Source: an uncultured Collinsella sp. | GTDB taxonomy: Bacteria > Actinomycetota > Coriobacteriia > Coriobacteriales > Coriobacteriaceae | Assembly (NCBI GenBank): GCA_900548365.1 | Contig: URKM01000075.1 | Location: 1 to 5,339, forward strand | Reading direction: 5' to 3' | DNA: 5,339 nt | Shown: piece by piece, positions 1 to 5,339 of the stretch | Layout: the number at the start of each line of letters is the position of its first letter | How positions within the stretch are numbered: position 1 is the stretch's first letter | The notes under the pieces: model-generated | Seen by the model: only the letters and a program-made list of their open reading frames with translations | What the model was told of the DNA's origin: nothing | The model's database searches: none | Made by a program: the position numbers and the translations under genes

Positions 1-123
1 GTCCGGCGCGGCGGGCCGGTCGGCCCGCGAGCGCATGGAGTAGTACGTCGACCTCGCGACGCCGAGGAGCCTGCACTGCGCTGATATGGGGTAGCGGCCC
101 TCGTTGGCCGCTATGGCCCTCAC
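1..123 (-). CDS. IS3-family transposase OrfB, N-terminal fragment
   Basis: These are the first 41 codons of the second IS3-family reading frame, cut by the left edge. From GTG at 121..123 the peptide includes NEGRYPISAQCRLLGVARS followed by TYY. This is the usual start of IS3 OrfB, where a small helical region with a GVxRSxYY motif precedes the DDE integrase (rve) catalytic domain. The catalytic DDE residues are not in the window, so activity cannot be judged. OrfB is in the -1 frame relative to OrfA, and its GTG overlaps the OrfA stop as GTGA. OrfB may therefore be made as an OrfAB fusion by frameshifting, by translational coupling, or by both. No separate ribosome binding site is evident. 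Confidence 0.85.
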   Translation of the reverse strand, partial: MRAIAANEGRYPISAQCRLLGVARSTYYSMRSRADRPAAPD

Positions 124-126
124 TTT
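88..126 (-). other. putative programmed -1 frameshift site with stem-loop
   Basis: On the minus strand the last OrfA codons are CGA AAG TGA. The A_AAG tetramer (126..123) would let the lysine tRNA slip back one base to AAA and continue at GTG into OrfB, giving ..ARK-VRAIAA. Directly downstream, TAGCGGCC (113..106) pairs perfectly with GGCCGCTA (99..92) around a six-base loop. A further GGG (119..117) can pair with CCC (91..89) across a three-base bulge. A slip tetramer followed by a stable hairpin is the known layout for making OrfAB transposase in IS3 elements. The heptamer is weaker than the classic A-rich one, so efficiency is unknown; simple stop-start reinitiation at GTGA is the alternative. 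Confidence 0.6.
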
Positions 127-407
127 CGAGCGTATATCAGCGCCGCTTGTTTTAAGACGTCGACCTCCATCCGGAGCCTGCGGTTCTCGCGCTCGAGCTC
201 CAGGATCCGGTTCTGCTCGGGCGTGCGGTTGCACGCGGCGCGCGGCGAGCCGGTCGCGTTTATCGACTTGATCCACCTCTCCACGGTGCTCTTGCCGAGG
301 TCGTACTCGTCCATGATCTCGCGCTTGGGCTTGCCGGCGTTGTAGAGGTCGACTATCTGCCTCTTGAACTCGTCGGTGAAATGCCTCGGGTGCCTGGGGT
401 CCCTCAT
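120..407 (-). CDS. IS3-family transposase OrfA (HTH/leucine zipper)
   Basis: This is a 95-residue OrfA, the DNA-binding regulatory half of an IS3-family transposase that recognises the element ends and partners OrfB. Residues about 8-50 form a Tnp_1-type helix-turn-helix (FTDEFKRQIVDLYNAG, then KSTVERWIKS). Residues about 62-90 form a coiled coil with leucines at 71, 78 and 85, the expected dimerising zipper. The ATG at 405..407 is chosen because GGGAGGG (minus strand, 420..414) sits six bases upstream and because MRDPRHPRHF is where family similarity begins. The frame stays open as far as 1238, but that extension is antisense to the IS110 fragment and is not part of the gene. Arginine is often AGG and isoleucine ATA, unlike nifJ. 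The length is normal and no damage is visible. Confidence 0.9.
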   Translation of the reverse strand: MRDPRHPRHFTDEFKRQIVDLYNAGKPKREIMDEYDLGKSTVERWIKSINATGSPRAACNRTPEQNRILELERENRRLRMEVDVLKQAALIYARK

Positions 408-413
408 ATACGG

Positions 414-420
414 CCCTCCC
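414..420 (-). promoter_or_regulatory. orfA ribosome binding site
   Basis: GGGAGGG on the minus strand ends six bases before the ATG of IS3 orfA. It fixes the orfA start and argues against the longer upstream reading of that frame. Confidence 0.7.
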
Positions 421-454
421 GTCTCCTGCGCCCCTTCCGGAACTGTCCACATCA

Positions 455-1181
455 GTGTAGCCAATCCACGCTGGGCGCCGCGCTCGGCGCGCTGGCGGAC
501 CTGTGGGCGGCGGCGCGCGACGCGGCGCTCGACATGGAGCGCGCGATCGAGGCGTCCCTGGAGGAGAACTGCCCCGCGCTGCTGGCGATGTACGGGTGCG
601 GGCCCGTGAGCGCGGCCAAGCTCGCGGTCGCGGCCGGGGACAACCCGGGCAGGCTGCGCTCCGAGGCGTCGTTCGCGGCGATATGCGGGGCCTGCCCAAT
701 CCCCGCCTCGAGCGGCAAGACCGTGAGGCACAGGCTCAACAGGGGCGGCGACCGGCAGGCGAACAGCGCTCTGCACGAGATCGCGAGGCAGAGGGTCATG
801 CGCGACCCCGAGACCGCCGAGTACGCCGAGAGGGCCAGGGCGCGGGGGAAGAGCGACAGGGAGGTCATGAGGTGCCTCAAGCGCTACGTGGCCAGGGAGG
901 CGTACCGGGCGCTGATGCGCCCGCACGAGGTCAGGAGGCCCGAGGACGCCTCGGGGCTCGTGGCGGCCAGGCGCGCGGCGAAGGTCAGCCAGGTGAGGGC
1001 GGCGTCCATACTGGGCACCAGCGAGAAGTACATCTCGATGCTGGAGAGGGGCCAAAGGGAGCTCAAGCCCATAAGGAGGGCCTACGAGGCATGGGTCGAG
1101 GCCGGACTTCCGCTCGATTGGGACAGGCAAGCCTTCGAGGCCGAGCGCAAAATGGATTCTAAAAAACACCTTGCCAAATAG
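455..1181 (+). pseudogene. IS110-family transposase, 5'-truncated, with C-terminal XRE-like HTH
   Basis: This is the 3' part of an IS110-family transposase, a site-specific recombinase normally made of an N-terminal DEDD RuvC-like domain and a C-terminal Transposase_20 domain with a catalytic serine. Here the N-terminal domain is missing, cut where the IS3 element begins. The remnant starts with a helical stretch (about 470-580). A helix-hairpin-helix MYGCGPVSAAKLA follows (about 588-626), then the Transposase_20 core with ASSGKTVRHRLNRGGDRQ (about 705-758), whose SSG is the likely catalytic serine motif. Then comes the typical KSDREVMRCLKRYVAREAYR tail (about 858-911). After that a further 75 or so residues contain an XRE-like HTH (about 957-1070: VSQVRAASILGTSEKYISML, then ERGQREL), which standard IS110 enzymes lack. 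The frame extends back to an ATG at 381, but those codons are antisense IS3 sequence. AGG and ATA codons are frequent. It is presumably non-functional for recombination. Confidence 0.85.
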
Positions 1182-1193
1182 GAGCGTCAGGAC

Positions 1194-1236
1194 GAAAGAA
1201 CCCCCGCCGCACGTAGTGCGCAGCGGGGGTTCTTTC
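1194..1236. terminator. bidirectional intrinsic terminator between IS110 remnant and nifJ
   Basis: GAAAGAACCCCCGC (1194-1207) pairs perfectly with GCGGGGGTTCTTTC (1223-1236). Inside it, CGCAC (1208-1212) pairs with GTGCG (1216-1220) around a three-base loop, leaving a two-base CA bulge. The A-rich and T-rich ends make it work as a terminator in either direction. It lies 51 bases after the nifJ stop and 12 bases after the IS110-remnant stop, so it most likely ends nifJ transcription and also insulates nifJ from transcripts arriving from the mobile elements. Confidence 0.85.
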
Positions 1237-1287
1237 ATGTCCGAGGACGTCCGCGAAGGTCAGCCCTCAGATCCTGCGGTGGGAGAC

Positions 1288-4827
<3,540 letters not shown>

Positions 4828-4830
4828 ATA

Positions 4831-4840
4831 CCCCTCTCCT
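4831..4840 (-). promoter_or_regulatory. nifJ ribosome binding site
   Basis: AGGAGAGGGG on the minus strand precedes the ATG at 4827 by three bases, with its AGGAG core eight bases away. This spacing favours MARMFKSMDG as the start over the ATG at 4845, which lies upstream of the site. Family members commonly begin a few residues before the FKxMDGN motif, which agrees. Confidence 0.75.
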
Positions 4841-4859
4841 CTCATATAGGTATACAGGC

Positions 4860-4875
4860 CCCGGCGATCGCCGGG
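4860..4875. promoter_or_regulatory. perfect 16-bp palindrome ahead of nifJ
   Basis: CCCGGCGATCGCCGGG reads identically on both strands and is centred 40-41 bases upstream of the nifJ ATG. It could be a protein operator, or in RNA a six-pair stem with a GAUC loop in the nifJ leader. There is no T-tract on the nifJ side, so it is not an intrinsic terminator for nifJ. I cannot assign a regulator. Confidence 0.4.
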
Positions 4876-5090
4876 ATGTTGGCGTGATGGGATTTACGCT
4901 GTTGCTTCCAATCATCTGGCAGGCAGGCTCAGCAGCAGGTACATGGCGTGGAGAGAAGACATGCCGAGGCGAGGGGCACCTGATGCGCCCTACAGGCCCG
5001 GCCGCCCGTCTTGCACATGACCGAGCGCCGCAAAGGCCGCATGCCGGATGCTCCCGGGCACGCCCCGGCGATGGGAAGCGCCCGCAACGA

Positions 5091-5110
5091 AAATCCGCAT
5101 GCGGGTTTAT
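5091..5110. repeat. inverted repeat at the possible nifJ start point
   Basis: AAATCCGCAT and ATGCGGGTTT are inverted copies with a single mismatch, giving a 20-bp near-palindrome. It touches the candidate -10 box and covers the expected transcription start, a position where a repressor would block initiation. On the plus strand it also resembles a short terminator stem followed by TTTATTGT, but no plus-strand gene precedes it. Confidence 0.4.
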
Positions 5111-5114
5111 TGTA
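5109..5114 (-). promoter_or_regulatory. possible nifJ promoter -10 box
   Basis: TACAAT on the minus strand is a five-of-six match to the sigma-70-type -10 consensus, in the most A/T-rich part of the upstream region. No good -35 box lies at 16-18 bases; the nearest, TTGCCG, is at 21 bases. Transcription from here would start near 5102 and give a leader of about 275 bases. The call is weak and another promoter nearer the gene is possible. Confidence 0.3.
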
Positions 5115-5153
5115 CCCCGCCTTCAAGTGTAATTTCGGCAAATATAGGCGGGC

Positions 5154-5167
5154 GGTAAAGGTTTACC
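5154..5167. repeat. palindrome GGTAAA-GG-TTTACC upstream of nifJ
   Basis: Two perfect six-base arms (5154-5159 and 5162-5167) are separated by two bases. The site lies about 40-50 bases upstream of the candidate -10 box, where an activator or repressor dimer could bind. The regulator is unknown and the site may be chance. Confidence 0.35.
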
Positions 5168-5197
5168 TTGGGTGACTGCCAAGGGCCAAAATGGCCC
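5166..5197. repeat. two overlapping, mutually exclusive hairpins
   Basis: CCTTGG (5166-5171) can pair with CCAAGG (5179-5184), while GGGCCA (5183-5188) can pair with TGGCCC (5192-5197) around a three-base loop. The two stems share 5183-5184, so they compete. They lie between the upstream gene and the possible nifJ promoter. No T-tract follows on either strand, so a simple terminator role is doubtful. Confidence 0.35.
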
Positions 5198-5220
5198 CTC
5201 CATCCCCGGGCGACTGGCTC

Positions 5221-5230
5221 TGGCGCGCCA
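5221..5230. repeat. 10-bp palindrome TGGCGCGCCA
   Basis: A perfect GC-rich ten-base palindrome lies between the downstream hairpin of the upstream gene and the nifJ control region. Its role is unknown; chance is possible at this base composition. Confidence 0.25.
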
Positions 5231-5242
5231 AGGAGTGTCCCC

Positions 5243-5279
5243 AGCCGGCAGAGAAAAGGAACGTCCCTATCTGCCGGCT
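5243..5279. repeat. 10-bp stem hairpin overlapping the upstream gene's stop codon
   Basis: AGCCGGCAGA (5243-5252) pairs perfectly with TCTGCCGGCT (5270-5279) around a 17-base loop. The stop codon of the upstream minus-strand gene (5278-5280) lies in the outer arm. On the minus strand the loop contains GGGACGTTCCTT, and GGGACACTCCTT follows just outside (5242..5231). These are two copies of a GGGACnnTCCTT motif. The hairpin may help end transcription or stabilise the 3' end, although there is no U-tract after it; a REP-like dispersed repeat is the other reading. Confidence 0.55.
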
Positions 5280-5339
5280 AGAGAGCACCGAAGAGGATGG
5301 CGTAGGTAGTGGATTCGCCGAGCTTGAGCTCGTCGCCGG
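5278..5339 (-). CDS. C-terminal 19 residues of an unidentified protein
   Basis: The minus strand enters the window in an open frame encoding GDELKLGESTTYAILFGAL and then TAG (5278..5280). Third codon positions are strongly G/C (15 of 19), as in nifJ, and the peptide has a normal protein composition, while the other two minus frames give Arg- or Ser-rich strings. The alternating pattern of the last residues would suit a terminal beta strand, but this is too short to name a family. It is co-directional with nifJ, 450 bases upstream, with a hairpin at its stop, so it is probably a separate transcription unit. Confidence 0.6.
   Translation of the reverse strand, partial: GDELKLGESTTYAILFGAL

Larger units (their letters stand above)
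1..454 (-). mobile_element. IS3-family insertion sequence, partial (orfA end)
   Basis: This is one end of an IS3-family element, read right to left, with orfA complete and orfB cut by the left edge. The two-ORF overlapping arrangement, the OrfA HTH plus leucine zipper, and the OrfB N-terminus are typical of the family. The outer end is inferred to lie near 451..454, because the minus strand there begins TGATGTGGACAGTTCCGG, with the TG start common for IS3-family termini, and because IS110-type coding sequence resumes just beyond it on the plus strand. The partner terminal repeat and the target duplication are outside the window, so this boundary is uncertain by several bases. Only about 45 bases separate orfA from this end. 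Confidence 0.8.
4828..5277. other. nifJ upstream intergenic region, 450 bases, no convincing gene
   Basis: No convincing gene is seen here. Short open frames exist on both strands (about 70 to 82 codons), but they are rich in Arg, Ala, Pro and Cys, have no recognisable domain and lack good ribosome binding sites. I looked for T-box, TPP and cobalamin riboswitch signatures on the nifJ strand and did not see their core motifs. The region holds several inverted repeats and a possible -10 box, listed separately. It is therefore best read as a long regulatory leader plus the tail end of the upstream gene. Confidence 0.6.

Noticed and set aside
381..454. First 24 or so codons of the plus-strand frame from ATG 381 as a real start of the IS110-type protein
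   Set aside because: They are antisense IS3 orfA and leader sequence with no ribosome binding site. The open frame is an accident of the insertion junction.
408..1238. N-terminal extension of the minus-strand orfA frame up to 1238
   Set aside because: It is antisense to the IS110 remnant and the terminator, is Arg/Pro-rich, and lies upstream of a good ribosome binding site at 414..420 that serves the internal ATG.
4828..5108. Riboswitch or T-box in the long nifJ leader
   Set aside because: I looked for the T-box tRNA-binding motif and for TPP and cobalamin core motifs and did not find them. A covariance-model search would decide, and a hit would overturn this.
4884..5141. Small frames on both strands in the nifJ upstream region
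   Set aside because: Composition is skewed to Arg, Ala, Pro and Cys, no domain or good ribosome binding site is visible, and they overlap likely regulatory sequence.

Overview
The window looks like chromosome from a high-GC anaerobic bacterium. A Coriobacteriia-type actinomycete such as a Collinsella or Olsenella relative is my best guess. That is inferred from the full-length pyruvate:ferredoxin oxidoreductase (an anaerobe enzyme), the strong G/C third-position bias and the type of insertion sequences present; nothing here fixes the species.

Layout. Positions 1 to about 454 hold one end of an IS3-family insertion sequence read on the minus strand: complete orfA (120..407) and the first 41 codons of orfB (1..123), which runs off the left edge. 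OrfA and orfB overlap at a GTGA, with an A_AAG slip tetramer and a strong hairpin placed as in programmed -1 frameshifting. This element appears to have landed inside an older IS110-family transposase gene on the plus strand. Only the 3' part of that gene survives (about 455..1181), with the Transposase_20 domain but no N-terminal DEDD/RuvC-like domain. The remnant carries an unusual C-terminal XRE-like helix-turn-helix. A long symmetrical hairpin (1194..1236), probably a bidirectional terminator, separates it from the next gene.

Most of the window is nifJ (1288..4827, minus strand), an intact 1179-residue pyruvate:ferredoxin oxidoreductase with all expected pyruvate, thiamine diphosphate and [4Fe-4S] motifs. 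It converts pyruvate and CoA to acetyl-CoA, CO2 and reduced ferredoxin. The 450 bases upstream (4828..5277) hold no convincing gene but are rich in inverted repeats, including a perfect 16-bp palindrome just ahead of the nifJ ribosome binding site and a repeat around a possible -10 box. The right edge (5278..5339) is the last 19 codons of another minus-strand gene, whose stop codon lies in the arm of a 10-bp hairpin.

The two transposase genes share a codon style (AGG for arginine, ATA for isoleucine) that differs from nifJ (CGC/CGT, ATC). The region therefore reads as a core metabolic gene whose downstream flank has collected nested mobile DNA. I see no new multi-gene system. The least ordinary items are the HTH-tailed IS110 transposase, the frameshift cassette, and the palindrome-rich nifJ leader.
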